From Aureivirga sp. CE67 (lineage in GTDB: Bacteria; Bacteroidota; Bacteroidia; Flavobacteriales; Flavobacteriaceae), in the NCBI RefSeq assembly GCF_015767245.1, contig NZ_JADOTV010000003.1, forward strand, positions 179,624-243,623: a DNA stretch of 64,000 nt, written 5' to 3'. Below are positions 34,119 through 43,369 of the stretch, piece by piece. The translations under genes were made by a program, and so were the position numbers. The notes under the pieces are model-generated. The model saw only the letters and a list, made by a program, of their open reading frames with translations, ran no database searches and had not been told where the DNA came from. Position 1 is the first letter of the stretch, and each line of letters opens with the position of its first letter.

Positions 34119-35735
34119 TTATTGTTTGATAATTTTCTGGGTTGTTTTATTTCCTAAGTTTTTAAATTCAACGATATATGTTCCAGATGTAAGTGTACTA
34201 ATATTTATAGATTTTTCGGAAGCTTTCATTTTTCTTGATAAAACATTTCTTCCTAATACGTCAAAAATATTAATTTCATACATATCTCCTTTTATTTTTG
34301 AATTTATTTTTAAAACATCATCTACAGGATTTGGGTAAAAAGAAGTAGTAAAATTATTTTGAATATTATTTTCTAAAATAATTTTTTCCATATTAGGAAT
34401 TCCGTAACCTTCATGGTTATTTGGATTATTGTATAAATGTGCTGATTTTTTAACCATTTCTACAATTTCATTATTTGTCTTTTCAGGAAAAGCCTCCCAA
34501 AGACAAGCTATAACTCCCGTAAGAACTGGCGAAGAAAAAGAAGTTCCATTTGAAACTTGTATTTCTCCTTGCGGATTAATAATCGGAATATTTCGACCTT
34601 GTGCACAAACATCTGGTTTTAATCGATTATCTGCAGTAGGACCGTATGAACTAAAAATAGCGATCACCTCATTTTCATCAACAGCTCCGATACTTAAAAC
34701 TGAAGGAGCATCCGCTGGAATTCCAACATACTTCCAACTACTATTTCCACTATTCCCTGCAGAATTTACTAAAAGCATTCCACGAGAGAAAGCAGCTTCA
34801 GCTCCTCTAGAAGCAAAAGCAGTTTTTCCATCCAAATCATTATAAGTATGACTATAATTTGGATTATCATATTCTGTATAACCAAGCGAAGTATTCACAA
34901 TATCTACTCCCAAACTATCTGCTTTTTCAAGAGCTTCCACCCAATTACTTTCTTCTACTGGAGTTTCTTTGCTTCCATCTTCTGTAATAAATAAATAAAA
35001 ACTAGCATTTGGAGCAGTTCCTACATATTCGTTTTTAATATTCCCTGCAATATTTGATAAAACCATCGTACCGTGTGAACCTCCTGTATAGAAATTTTCA
35101 GAATCTAAAACATAATCATATCCTCCCAAAATTTTATTTTGATCTCTCAAATATTTAAAAGCTTCTAAATTGTCGACATTCGGAAAACCTGCATCCATCA
35201 CAGCAATATGAATATCATTACCTGTATACCCTAAATAATGCAATTGCTCACCTTTCAACATTTCGATTTGATTCCTTGCATCACCATAATTATAGCTCTC
35301 TGTAGTTTCAAATTTACTTTGTAGTTTATTTTTTCTTGGTTGAATTTGTTTTGAAAATGTATTTTGATTTAAAGTTTTATCTGCATATTCAATTTTTAAA
35401 ACAAATTCTTTATTTAATAAGTCAGAAATTTGCTCAAAAGTTCCCTGAATATGAAGTGCATTTAACCATTTTGATTTCGCTAAAATTTGGATTCCTTCTG
35501 AATTTTTGATCTCAGAAATATAATTCAAAGTTATTGGAATATCTTTTTCATCTAAAGAAATATTTTGCTTCTCTCTTCTAGCTAAAGCTCTCTCAGACAA
35601 CATTAAAGTTGGTGTTTCAAAATACTTTTCTGTTTCTTGTTTGTCTTTAAAATATATCCAAGCATCCTGAATAGATTCTTGTGAAAAACTTATACTCGAA
35701 ATAAATAAAGTCAATAATAGTAGGAGTTGTTTCAT
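34119..35735 (-). CDS. T9SS-exported subtilisin-like (S8) peptidase
   Basis: 538 residues from the ATG at 35735, chosen for its signal peptide (SSISFSQ); an upstream ATG adds 18 residues without a signal. The triad is complete: Asp in IAVMDAGFP, His in GGSHGTMVLSNIAGN and Ser in NGTSFSSPVLTG; Asn in SAGNSGN stabilises the oxyanion. A pro-region of about 140 residues precedes the domain and a type A sorting domain (FYPNPVDDVLKINS to IIKQ) follows it. A surface or secreted protease for nutrient degradation is likely. Cotranscribed with the NMO-like gene. Confidence 0.93.
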   Translation of the reverse strand: MKQLLLLLTLFISSISFSQESIQDAWIYFKDKQETEKYFETPTLMLSERALARREKQNISLDEKDIPITLNYISEIKNSEGIQILAKSKWLNALHIQGTFEQISDLLNKEFVLKIEYADKTLNQNTFSKQIQPRKNKLQSKFETTESYNYGDARNQIEMLKGEQLHYLGYTGNDIHIAVMDAGFPNVDNLEAFKYLRDQNKILGGYDYVLDSENFYTGGSHGTMVLSNIAGNIKNEYVGTAPNASFYLFITEDGSKETPVEESNWVEALEKADSLGVDIVNTSLGYTEYDNPNYSHTYNDLDGKTAFASRGAEAAFSRGMLLVNSAGNSGNSSWKYVGIPADAPSVLSIGAVDENEVIAIFSSYGPTADNRLKPDVCAQGRNIPIINPQGEIQVSNGTSFSSPVLTGVIACLWEAFPEKTNNEIVEMVKKSAHLYNNPNNHEGYGIPNMEKIILENNIQNNFTTSFYPNPVDDVLKINSKIKGDMYEINIFDVLGRNVLSRKMKASEKSINISTLTSGTYIVEFKNLGNKTTQKIIKQ

Positions 35736-35951
35736 ATGATTTATCGTGTTTATGATTTCAAAATACCATATTTTTTTATTTAAAACCAAAAAATAAAAAT
35801 CTTATTATACTTTTTTCTTAAAGCTTAAAAAAATGAAGTTGTTTTTTATCTTTAGTTTCAATTACATATAGCTTTTTAAGAGGTACATTATTAGATTAAA
35901 GAAAATTAAAAATATTGGAAAATAAACCAGAAAAGATTCCGTTTCAATTTT

Positions 35952-36362
35952 ATGAATAAAAAAGTAAAAAAGAGAACGAAAAAGACATTAGATATTACAT
36001 ATTTTATTTTAGGATTACCAACTGTTATTTATCTTTTAGATATTTATATAAGTTACTTTATAAAATCTAATACACTTGGTTTTTCGCCAATTTATATGTC
36101 TGAAAATTGGAAAAAAAGCACCATCAAAATAGATTATTTTCTTCCTTTTGAAATTAAAAATTTATTAATGAGTTATTTTATCATTTCATTTTTAATTTTG
36201 ATTCCAATTCTGATAGCGCATATTTCCCTTTCTTATTCTCAAAAAGAGATTCCAAAAATCAGTCTAAAACAAATATTATTTCTAACAACCGGTTTTATAC
36301 TTTTAAGTTTGTCTTTTATTTATCCTAGTTTTAGTGATGCATTATCTTTTGCTTTGGATTAA
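35952..36362 (+). CDS. Hypothetical membrane protein
   Basis: 136 residues with a basic N-terminus (MNKKVKKRTKK) and three hydrophobic segments (about 13-32, 70-89, 103-126). The segment between the first two is polar and likely periplasmic or cytosolic. No family is recognised. Its stop codon overlaps the priA stop by 4 bp, tail to tail. Confidence 0.5.
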   Translation: MNKKVKKRTKKTLDITYFILGLPTVIYLLDIYISYFIKSNTLGFSPIYMSENWKKSTIKIDYFLPFEIKNLLMSYFIISFLILIPILIAHISLSYSQKEIPKISLKQILFLTTGFILLSLSFIYPSFSDALSFALD

Positions 36363-38809
36363 TAAGCATCCACATCCACAATAAATTTAATTGGACGAAA
36401 TTCTCCTACAGCCTGAAATGTACTTTTCATTTTCTGAATGTATTTCTTCGTTCCTTTAATTCCTTGTTTTGGTGGGATTTTCACAATAATTGTACGGATA
36501 TATTCATTTCGAACTCTAGAAATTGATGGAATTGTAGGTCCAAGAACATTTCCTTGTTCAAAAGCATTTCGTAGACCTTGTGCAAACCATTTTGCTCCAG
36601 CTTCTACTTTTTGATAATCTCTATGTTTGAACGTCAATTTAATCACACGATAAAATGGTGGATATTTAAAAACCCAACGTTCATGTAATTGTTCTTTATA
36701 CATCAAATTATACGAATTTGTAGAAACTTGTTGTAAAATCTGATGATATGGATTAAAAGTTTGAATTGCTACTTTTCCACGTTTTTTAAATCTTCCAGAA
36801 CGCCCTGCAACTTGCGTCAAAAGTTGGAAACTTTTTTCATGTGCTCTAAAATCTGGGAAATTCAACATCGTATCTGCATTTAGAACACCAACCAAAGTAA
36901 CATTATCGAAATCTAAACCTTTTACAAGCATTTGCGTTCCAACTAATATATCAATTTCTTGTGCTTTAAATTTGGAAATAATATTATGAAAACCATATTT
37001 CTTTCTTGTAGTGTCAGCATCCATTCTTCCAATTTTATGATCTGGAAAAAGTTTTTCTAACTCCATTTCGATTTGTTCCGTTCCGAATCCTTTTGTATCC
37101 AATTCACTACTTCCACAAGCTGCACAATTGTGTGGAACAGCTTGCACATAATTACAATAATGACAACGAAGCTCTTTTCTATGTTTATGAAAAGTCAAAG
37201 AAACATCACAGTGCGGACAATTTGGAATATTCCCACAAGTTTTACATTCTAAAATTGGCGCATATCCTCTTCGGTTCTGAAAAATGATAATTTGTTCTTT
37301 TTCTTCCAAAGCTTCTTCCATCATTTTCAACAAACGATCCGAAAAATGCCCAGTCATTCGCTTTTTTCGATATTTTTCCTTGATATCAATTAATTCAATT
37401 TCTGGAAGTAAAATATTTTGATAACGAGTAGTCAATGGAACATAACCATATTTATTTTGCTCTACATTATGGCTACTTTCCAAAGAAGGCGTAGCAGAAC
37501 CAAGAAGTGTTTTTGCTTGAAATAATTTAGCCAAAACAATTCCAGCATCACGTCCATGAAAATAAGGTGATTTTAAAGATTGTTTATACGAAGATTCATG
37601 AGATTCATCAATAATAATTAGACCTAAATTATCATACGGAAGAAAAACAGCATTTCGAACACCAATTACCAACTTTGATTTTTCGGTTTTATTCAACACA
37701 TGATTCCAAGCTTCCACTCTTTCATTCACAGAATATTTAGAATGAAAAACTGTCATTTGATCTCCAAAATATAATTGCAAACGCTCGATTAATTGTGTTG
37801 TCAATCCAATTTCTGGTACCAAATACAAAACTTGTTTTCCAGCATCGATAACTCTTTGAATTATTTTGGCATAAACCTCTGTTTTTCCACTAGAAGTTAC
37901 ACCTTGAAAAAGTGTAATATCTTTTTCTTTATAAGATTCTATTATTTTCTGATAAGCTTCTTCTTGAGGTTCTGTTAATTGCTTGATAGACTCTTTTTCT
38001 TCTGGTTGAAAAGAAACTCGATCTGTTTGAATATGATAAAATTCAAAAACTCCTTTATCTACCAAAGTTTTCAGAATAGCACTTGATGCTCCTGATTTAT
38101 CTTGAAGTGTTTTTGCTGAAATTGGCTTTCCAGTTAATTTCAATTGGAAAAAAGTAAGTACAATTTCTTTTTGTTTATGTGCTCTTTGACTTAAAGTTTC
38201 TAATAATTCTCCAAGTTTTTCATTGTCTTCCCACTTTTCTTGTAATCGAACATATTTCACCAATTTTGGTTTATACTGCTCAAAGATTTCTTCTTTAACT
38301 TTAATTGCTTCTTTTTTGATTAAAGTTTTAATAATTGGTAGACAATTTTTCTTAGAAATAATATTACTGATTTCTTGAATTGTTAATTGAGAAGCATTAG
38401 ATAGAGCTTCAAAAACCAAAAATTCGTTATCGTTTAAAATGGATTCTTCTGTGAAAGATTGGTTTTTAAAAATAATGGTTTCACTTTCTAAAATAAAAGC
38501 TGTAGGAACTGCAGTTCTGAAAACTTCTCCAAGAGTACACATGTAATATTCTGCAATCCATTTCCAAAACAATAATTGCTTTTCAGTTACAATTGGTTCT
38601 TCGTCAAGAATCTGAAAAATATCTTTTACTTCATATTGAGTAGGAGCAGTTTCATGAATCTCATCTACAAGTGCAGTATAGATTTTTGATTTTCCAAATG
38701 GAACAGCAACACGCATTCCTTTTTTCAAAAAAGAAGCTTCTGCTTCAGTAATTCTATAAGTGAATAAATTCTGAACAGAAATTGGTAATATGACATTTAT
38801 ATATTTGAT
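36359..38809 (-). CDS. priA: Primosomal protein N' (replication restart helicase)
   Basis: PriA: replication fork restart helicase. Motifs: Walker A GVTSSGKT, DESH (in IIIDESHESS), a zinc-binding cluster of paired Cys (CKTCGNIPNCPHC and more), and the helicase C-terminal part VAGRSGR. Length 816 residues when read from the conserved N-terminus: the frame continues 27 codons above the TTG at 38728 and encodes a PriA-like N-terminus (YINVILPISVQNLFTY, RITEAEASF). The codon that lines up with the usual Met is ATC at 38809-38807, and no ATG, GTG or TTG lies before the TAA further up. So either ATC is the start or a sequence change removed the true start. A start at 38728 would lose a conserved segment. 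Confidence 0.9.
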   Translation of the reverse strand: MKYINVILPISVQNLFTYRITEAEASFLKKGMRVAVPFGKSKIYTALVDEIHETAPTQYEVKDIFQILDEEPIVTEKQLLFWKWIAEYYMCTLGEVFRTAVPTAFILESETIIFKNQSFTEESILNDNEFLVFEALSNASQLTIQEISNIISKKNCLPIIKTLIKKEAIKVKEEIFEQYKPKLVKYVRLQEKWEDNEKLGELLETLSQRAHKQKEIVLTFFQLKLTGKPISAKTLQDKSGASSAILKTLVDKGVFEFYHIQTDRVSFQPEEKESIKQLTEPQEEAYQKIIESYKEKDITLFQGVTSSGKTEVYAKIIQRVIDAGKQVLYLVPEIGLTTQLIERLQLYFGDQMTVFHSKYSVNERVEAWNHVLNKTEKSKLVIGVRNAVFLPYDNLGLIIIDESHESSYKQSLKSPYFHGRDAGIVLAKLFQAKTLLGSATPSLESSHNVEQNKYGYVPLTTRYQNILLPEIELIDIKEKYRKKRMTGHFSDRLLKMMEEALEEKEQIIIFQNRRGYAPILECKTCGNIPNCPHCDVSLTFHKHRKELRCHYCNYVQAVPHNCAACGSSELDTKGFGTEQIEMELEKLFPDHKIGRMDADTTRKKYGFHNIISKFKAQEIDILVGTQMLVKGLDFDNVTLVGVLNADTMLNFPDFRAHEKSFQLLTQVAGRSGRFKKRGKVAIQTFNPYHQILQQVSTNSYNLMYKEQLHERWVFKYPPFYRVIKLTFKHRDYQKVEAGAKWFAQGLRNAFEQGNVLGPTIPSISRVRNEYIRTIIVKIPPKQGIKGTKKYIQKMKSTFQAVGEFRPIKFIVDVDAY

Positions 38810-39144
38810 AACGCAATCTAATTTTTAAAATTCATAATTATCAGATAATCAAAATATTAAGAGTTTAAACAAGTAAACATTTACTTTAAATAAAAACACC
38901 TAAACACCTGTATTACAGAATTTTAAGTTATTTTAAAAATCATTATAAAGAAAATCTATTGAACTTGAATTTTCAAAATATTAAAGTAAAAAACTCAATA
39001 TCAATAATTTACAAGATTCATTCTTAATTATATTTAATATCTATTTTATGAAAAAAATGAATAACAAAATTAAAGGATTTTTTTAAAAATTAATCATCTA
39101 TTTAGAACTCATTTTTAAAAATATCTAAGACAAATATTTTCAAA
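38810..39144. other. Gene-free stretch
   Basis: 335 bp of AT-rich DNA with no ORF above 15 codons and no strong hairpin. It should contain the priA promoter, on its left, read leftward; I see no clear TAnnTTTG there. Confidence 0.45.
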
Positions 39145-39540
39145 TTAATGAAGATATTGCCATAAACGATTTAAAGAAGTGGAGTCTAAATGTGTTTTAT
39201 CATTTTGAAAAAAGAATCTATGATAATGATAGTTGACAGAATCTTTATTTGTAATTTCTAAATTTTGAAAACGCTGCCAACTTTCTTTAGATACATTTTC
39301 TAATTTTGGACCAATCAATTTTTTGTCAAATTTATGACAAGCAGCACAATTTGAATTGAAAATTTTTGTTCCGATTTTCTGTTCATTATTTAATTCTCTT
39401 TCCACCAAATATGTTCCACAACCATAAACGATATCTGTTCGATTAATTAACCTATCTCTTTCACAAGCAGCAAAACAGATTACAAAAAAAATTAAAATCA
39501 AAACTAAATTTAAAAGCCCTCTCTTTTGCTCTTTATTCAT
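39145..39540 (-). CDS. c-type cytochrome lipoprotein
   Basis: 131 residues with a lipobox-like CFAAC (Cys26) and a single haem-binding CAACHK (C65, C68, H69), followed by IGPKL typical of class I cytochromes. No Met occurs after the haem motif, so the usual sixth ligand Met is absent; several His residues remain (in NYHYHRF and near the end). It lies 24 bp after cobU on the same strand and probably shares its transcript. A redox partner role in the B12 locus is not shown by the sequence. Confidence 0.85.
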   Translation of the reverse strand: MNKEQKRGLLNLVLILIFFVICFAACERDRLINRTDIVYGCGTYLVERELNNEQKIGTKIFNSNCAACHKFDKKLIGPKLENVSKESWQRFQNLEITNKDSVNYHYHRFFFQNDKTHLDSTSLNRLWQYLH

Positions 39541-39564
39541 ATTTTTTAATAATTAAAGAATATT

Positions 39565-40068
39565 TTATTTCATCTTCATCGGAATTCCAGAAACTATAAA
39601 GTAAGCTTCATGAGATATTTTTCCAATTTCTTGGTTTACCCAACCTTGTAATTCTGTAAACTTTCTTCCTATGTGTGTTTGTGCATGAAGACCCATTCCG
39701 ATTTCATTGGAAATAATAATAATTTTCGCATTCTTTTTATTCAATTCATGAATTTCTTTTTTAGCAAAAATTAAACATTTCTCGATGTCATTTTCAAAAT
39801 CGGTGATCAAATTTGTTAACCAAAGGGTCACACAATCGATTACAACAACTGCGTTTTCTGGAATTACTTTTGAAATATTTACCTCCTCTTCAATTGTTGT
39901 CCAATTTTCATCTCTATCTGAAACATGACGATCTACTCTATTTTGGAAATCATCATCCCAAATTCTAGAAGTTGCTAAGTAATAAGGTTTTTCGGTTAGC
40001 TCTTTGGCAAAATTTTCTGCAAAACTACTTTTTCCAGAGCGCTCGCCACCTGTGACATAATAAATCAT
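39565..40068 (-). CDS. cobU: Adenosylcobinamide kinase / adenosylcobinamide-phosphate guanylyltransferase
   Basis: 167 residues. Walker A GGERSGKSS (7-15), the guanylylation His in RVDRHVSDRDENWTTIEE (His48), and VIDCVTLWLTNLI are CobU/CobP signatures. The enzyme phosphorylates adenosylcobinamide and then attaches GMP, in nucleotide-loop assembly of vitamin B12 salvage. Length is normal. The gene is divergent from the B12 receptor and lies next to the riboswitch, but the riboswitch is on the opposite strand. Other loop-assembly genes (cobS, cobT) are not in the window. Confidence 0.95.
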   Translation of the reverse strand: MIYYVTGGERSGKSSFAENFAKELTEKPYYLATSRIWDDDFQNRVDRHVSDRDENWTTIEEEVNISKVIPENAVVVIDCVTLWLTNLITDFENDIEKCLIFAKKEIHELNKKNAKIIIISNEIGMGLHAQTHIGRKFTELQGWVNQEIGKISHEAYFIVSGIPMKMK

Positions 40069-40169
40069 ATAATTTTCTTATAAAATAGAATTCGAAACTA
40101 AAGAAATAAATTGTAAAAAAAATATTAAATAATTGAAATTTTTGATTTACTTTCGCCCTAGTTTTTGAG

Positions 40170-40330
40170 CAACCAAATTTTTGGTTTTAAAATTCAATGA
40201 ATTTTAAAGGGAATTGTGTGAAAATCACGAGCTGTCCCCGCAACTGTAAACTATAAAGCTTATCAAAAATAAAATCCACTGTTTTTACGGGAAGGAATTT
40301 GATAAGACGTGAGCCAGGAAACCTATCAGA
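40170..40330 (+). ncRNA. Cobalamin (B12) riboswitch
   Basis: The conserved cobalamin-aptamer features are visible in order: GGGAATTGTGTGAAAATCAC (40209-40228), CCCCGCAACTGTAAA at 40236-40250, and a B12-box-like GAGCCAGGAAACCT at 40311-40324. It lies upstream of the TonB receptor gene and is transcribed in the same direction, so adenosylcobalamin or a related corrinoid would repress uptake. A downstream hairpin at 40346-40364 is its likely expression platform. Confidence 0.92.
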
Positions 40331-40345
40331 AACTATAGTTAGAAC

Positions 40346-40364
40346 AACTTTCGGGTGAAAGGTT
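40346..40364 (+). promoter_or_regulatory. Candidate riboswitch expression-platform hairpin with SD
   Basis: CTTTC (40348-40352) pairs with GAAAG (40357-40361) around loop GGGT; the 3' arm holds the SD-like AAAGG (40358-40362). The CGGG at 40352-40355 is complementary to CCCG at 40237-40240 in the aptamer, so a loop-loop contact could hide the SD. This is a pattern reading, not a fold calculation. Confidence 0.45.
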
Positions 40365-40376
40365 AAATAATGAAGA

Positions 40377-42224
40377 ATGAGGATTAAGAAACAACGACTA
40401 TTTTTAAGCGTAGCATTTCTGCTACACTTTATGTATACATTTGGTCAAAACGATCAAAAAAAAGATACAATTCACCAACTTGAAGAAATTTCTATTTCAG
40501 GAATTAAGCTTCGTGACTTTTCTACTGGACTTAAAGTCTATAATTTCAAAAAAGCAGAGTTAGATAAAAACACAAAATCTCTTGGTAACTTTTTGCAAGA
40601 GAATACTTCTATTTATTTAAAATCTTATTCGAATTCGATGCTTTCTTCTATTTCTTTTAGAGGAACTTCTTCGTCCCAAACTTCTGTGGTTTGGAATGGA
40701 ATTCCGATTAATTCTTTCATGAATGGACAAACAGATTTTAATACTGTTTTTACAAATAGCTTAGATAATATTTCTATCCGTGAAGGTGGAGGAAGTGTAA
40801 TTTATGGAAGTGGAGCTATTGGAGGAACAATTCTTCTGGATAATTCATTTGCTTTTTATGATAAATTTAAAAATGAAATAAGTACTTCTATTGGAAGTTT
40901 TGATACTTATAGAGGAAAATATAATTTGGACTATGCTAATGAAAAATTTGCTATAAAATTTTCGGCAAATGCTTTCAAATCTGAAAATGATTATAAATTT
41001 CTTGGAACAGATAAAAAGAATAATGGAAGTTATGAAGGTTTAAATATTGGATTAAACCTTGCTACAAAACTTAACGATCATAATACTTTGAAGTTTTATT
41101 CTTTAGGAACTTTATTAGACCGTAACCTCTCTTCTACTCTTTTTAACAAAGCAAAAGACAAACAAAAGGATGAAAATCTAAAAAGCTTGGTAGAATGGAA
41201 TTATAAAAAATCTGGTTTAAATTCAAACTTAAAAGTAGCTTATATTCAAGATTTATATCAATATTTTCCAAATAGAGAAAAAGAAAATCATGATTTTGGT
41301 AAAGGAAGAACTTTTGTTACAAAATATGATTTAATTGGAAAATTGAGTGAGAAAATAAAGACAGGTTTTGGTTTAGAATATACTAAAAATTGGAGCCAAG
41401 GTACGGTAGATAGTCATCGAAGAAATACTGTTGCTTCTTATGCTTTGTTTAGACATTTGGTTACAAAGAAATTTGATTATGGTGTGAATGTTCGAAAAGA
41501 ATGGACGACCCCTTATGATGTTCCTTTTGTTTTTGGGGTTGATTTTTCTTATAAAATTCTTCCTTTTTATACAATTACTTCAAGTGCTTCTACAAATTAT
41601 AGAACACCAACTTTCAACGATTTATATTGGCCAAATCAAGGAAATCCGGATTTAAAACCTGAAGAATCGAAACAAATTGAAATTGGTAATTATTTTAAGT
41701 TTAAAAATTTAGAATTTAATGTTATCGGATATTTAATCGATAGCAAAAATATGATCCAATGGAAACCTACTGGAAATGTTTGGAAACCAATTAATGTTGC
41801 AAAAATGGAAGGTTATGGTGTTCAGTTTTCAGGAAATTATACTTACAAATATAATAATCATAAATTTAAATTAACGTCAAATTTCAGTTATACAATTTCG
41901 GAAGATGCAGAATTGAAAAAACAAATCATGTATGTACCAAAATTCAAAACTTCTGAAATATTGACTTATAGTTATAAATCTTTTTCATTTAATTATTATT
42001 TTATCTGGACAGATTCTGTAAAAAATCTTACTAACAGTAATCAAGAAATTGATCCATATAATATTTCAAATATTGCGATGTATTATGATTTTAAACTGAA
42101 AAAGAAACAAAAATTAAGTATTGGTTTGGAAGTAAATAATATTTACAACACGCCTTATACTGTGGTTTATAATAGACCAATGCCAAATAGAAATTATCAA
42201 TTAACACTTACGTATAAATTATAG
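40377..42224 (+). CDS. BtuB-like TonB-dependent vitamin B12 receptor
   Basis: 615 residues: signal peptide (1-23, ending FGQ), a TonB-box-like segment with QLEEISISG, a plug domain (YSNSMLSSISFRGTSSSQTSVVWNGIPINS, GGGSVIYGSGAIGGTILLDN), then a 22-strand-type barrel ending in a strand of LTLTYKL. Under riboswitch control and followed directly by the BtuG-like gene, so it is the cobalamin receptor; TonB, ExbB and ExbD are not in the window. It starts at ATG 40377, preceded by an overlapping short ORF MKNED at 40370. Confidence 0.9.
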   Translation: MRIKKQRLFLSVAFLLHFMYTFGQNDQKKDTIHQLEEISISGIKLRDFSTGLKVYNFKKAELDKNTKSLGNFLQENTSIYLKSYSNSMLSSISFRGTSSSQTSVVWNGIPINSFMNGQTDFNTVFTNSLDNISIREGGGSVIYGSGAIGGTILLDNSFAFYDKFKNEISTSIGSFDTYRGKYNLDYANEKFAIKFSANAFKSENDYKFLGTDKKNNGSYEGLNIGLNLATKLNDHNTLKFYSLGTLLDRNLSSTLFNKAKDKQKDENLKSLVEWNYKKSGLNSNLKVAYIQDLYQYFPNREKENHDFGKGRTFVTKYDLIGKLSEKIKTGFGLEYTKNWSQGTVDSHRRNTVASYALFRHLVTKKFDYGVNVRKEWTTPYDVPFVFGVDFSYKILPFYTITSSASTNYRTPTFNDLYWPNQGNPDLKPEESKQIEIGNYFKFKNLEFNVIGYLIDSKNMIQWKPTGNVWKPINVAKMEGYGVQFSGNYTYKYNNHKFKLTSNFSYTISEDAELKKQIMYVPKFKTSEILTYSYKSFSFNYYFIWTDSVKNLTNSNQEIDPYNISNIAMYYDFKLKKKQKLSIGLEVNNIYNTPYTVVYNRPMPNRNYQLTLTYKL

Positions 42225-42228
42225 ACAA

Positions 42229-43299
42229 ATGAATTTTAAGAAAATTTCAATCGCAATTTTAGCATCAGCTAGTTTATTCTTCACATCTTGTAGTAGTGAT
42301 GACGATACATCAGGACCAATCGGAGATTATGACAACGGAATGTTCGTAGTAAACGAAGGAAGTTTTGGAAATACTCCAGGAACTGTTTCTTTCATTCCTT
42401 ACGATTTATCTGAGGTAAAAAAAGATATCTACAAAACAGTAAATAACGAAGATTTAGGATCTCTTGCACAATCTATGACAATCTCAAATGATAAAGCATA
42501 TATCGTTGTAAATGATTCGCATGTAATCAAAATTGCTAACAGATTTACTTTTGAAAAAGAAGGAGAAATCGAAGAAGGATTAGACAATCCAAGATTTATG
42601 ACAACTGTTGCTGGAAACAAAGCATATGTTACAAACTGGGGAGATACTTCTGATGAAAATGATGATTTTATTGCAGTTGTTGATTTAAACTCAAATACGG
42701 TAACTAGTACAATTGATGTGGAATTAGGTCCAGAAAAAATCTATACTTTAGGAAATAGAGTTTTTGTATTACACCAAGGAGCTTGGGGACAAAATGATAA
42801 AGTTTCAGTGATTAACACTTTAGATAACACTGTTGAAAAAGTTATTACTGTTGGAGATATTCCAAACTCTGCTGTTTTAGACATCAACGGTAATTTATGG
42901 GTAATGGGAGCTGGAAAAGCAGCTTGGACTGGAGACGAAACTGCTGGTTCTTTAACTAAAATCAATACGACTACATTAGAAATTGAAAAAACAATGGATT
43001 TTGCTTCTGATGAGCACCCAGGACACTTAAATTTCTACAACAATAAAATGTATTATGCTTTAAATGGAGGATTATATTCTTTAGAAACTTCTAGTGAATC
43101 TTTACCAACACAAGCTATTTTAGATGGAATCAATGCTTATGGTTTAAAAGTAGGAAAAGATAAAATTTTCGTTACGGATGCTAAAGATTATATTTCTTTC
43201 GGATCTGTTGTAGTTTATGATTTAAATACTTTAACAGAAGAAAAATCATTAGAAGTTGGTATTATTCCAAATAGTGTGACTTTTAATCAAATAAACTAA
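42229..43299 (+). CDS. BtuG-like surface cobalamin-binding propeller (DUF5074)
   Basis: 356 residues. Lipoprotein signal with lipobox TSC and mature end CSSDDDTSG, an Asp-rich surface-export-type sequence. The body is a beta-propeller like DUF5074/YncE, with blades such as GMFVVNEGSFGNTPGTVSF, KAYVTNWGDTSDENDD and RVFVLHQGAWGQNDK. In Bacteroides, BtuG of this type captures B12 at the surface and hands it to BtuB. The gene starts 4 bp after the receptor stop, so the pair is one operon under the riboswitch. Confidence 0.85.
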   Translation: MNFKKISIAILASASLFFTSCSSDDDTSGPIGDYDNGMFVVNEGSFGNTPGTVSFIPYDLSEVKKDIYKTVNNEDLGSLAQSMTISNDKAYIVVNDSHVIKIANRFTFEKEGEIEEGLDNPRFMTTVAGNKAYVTNWGDTSDENDDFIAVVDLNSNTVTSTIDVELGPEKIYTLGNRVFVLHQGAWGQNDKVSVINTLDNTVEKVITVGDIPNSAVLDINGNLWVMGAGKAAWTGDETAGSLTKINTTTLEIEKTMDFASDEHPGHLNFYNNKMYYALNGGLYSLETSSESLPTQAILDGINAYGLKVGKDKIFVTDAKDYISFGSVVVYDLNTLTEEKSLEVGIIPNSVTFNQIN

Positions 43300-43335
43300 T
43301 CTAGAGGTTAGTCATTATATTCTAAATAAAAAGAG

Positions 43336-43366
43336 AAAAAGGTAACATTAGTTTGTTACCTTTTTT
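43336..43366. terminator. Bidirectional terminator
   Basis: AAAAAGGTAACA pairs with TGTTACCTTTTT (43336-43347 with 43354-43365), A run on one side and T run on the other. It serves the B12 operon and the convergent thioredoxin-like gene. Confidence 0.9.
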
Positions 43367-43369
43367 ATT

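Noticed and set aside
33411..34845. Long open frames on the strand opposite the nitronate monooxygenase-like and subtilase genes (154 and 138 codons)
   Set aside because: They lie antisense to genes with clear family motifs and complete active sites; low complexity, Ser/Pro/Ile-rich products are mirror-image artefacts.
36359..38728. TTG at 38728 as the start of priA
   Set aside because: The 27 codons above it encode a conserved PriA N-terminus, so this start would cut off part of the domain.
39049..39087. 12-codon ORF in the gap between priA and the cytochrome gene
   Set aside because: Short and of low complexity (Lys/Asn/Phe); expected by chance.
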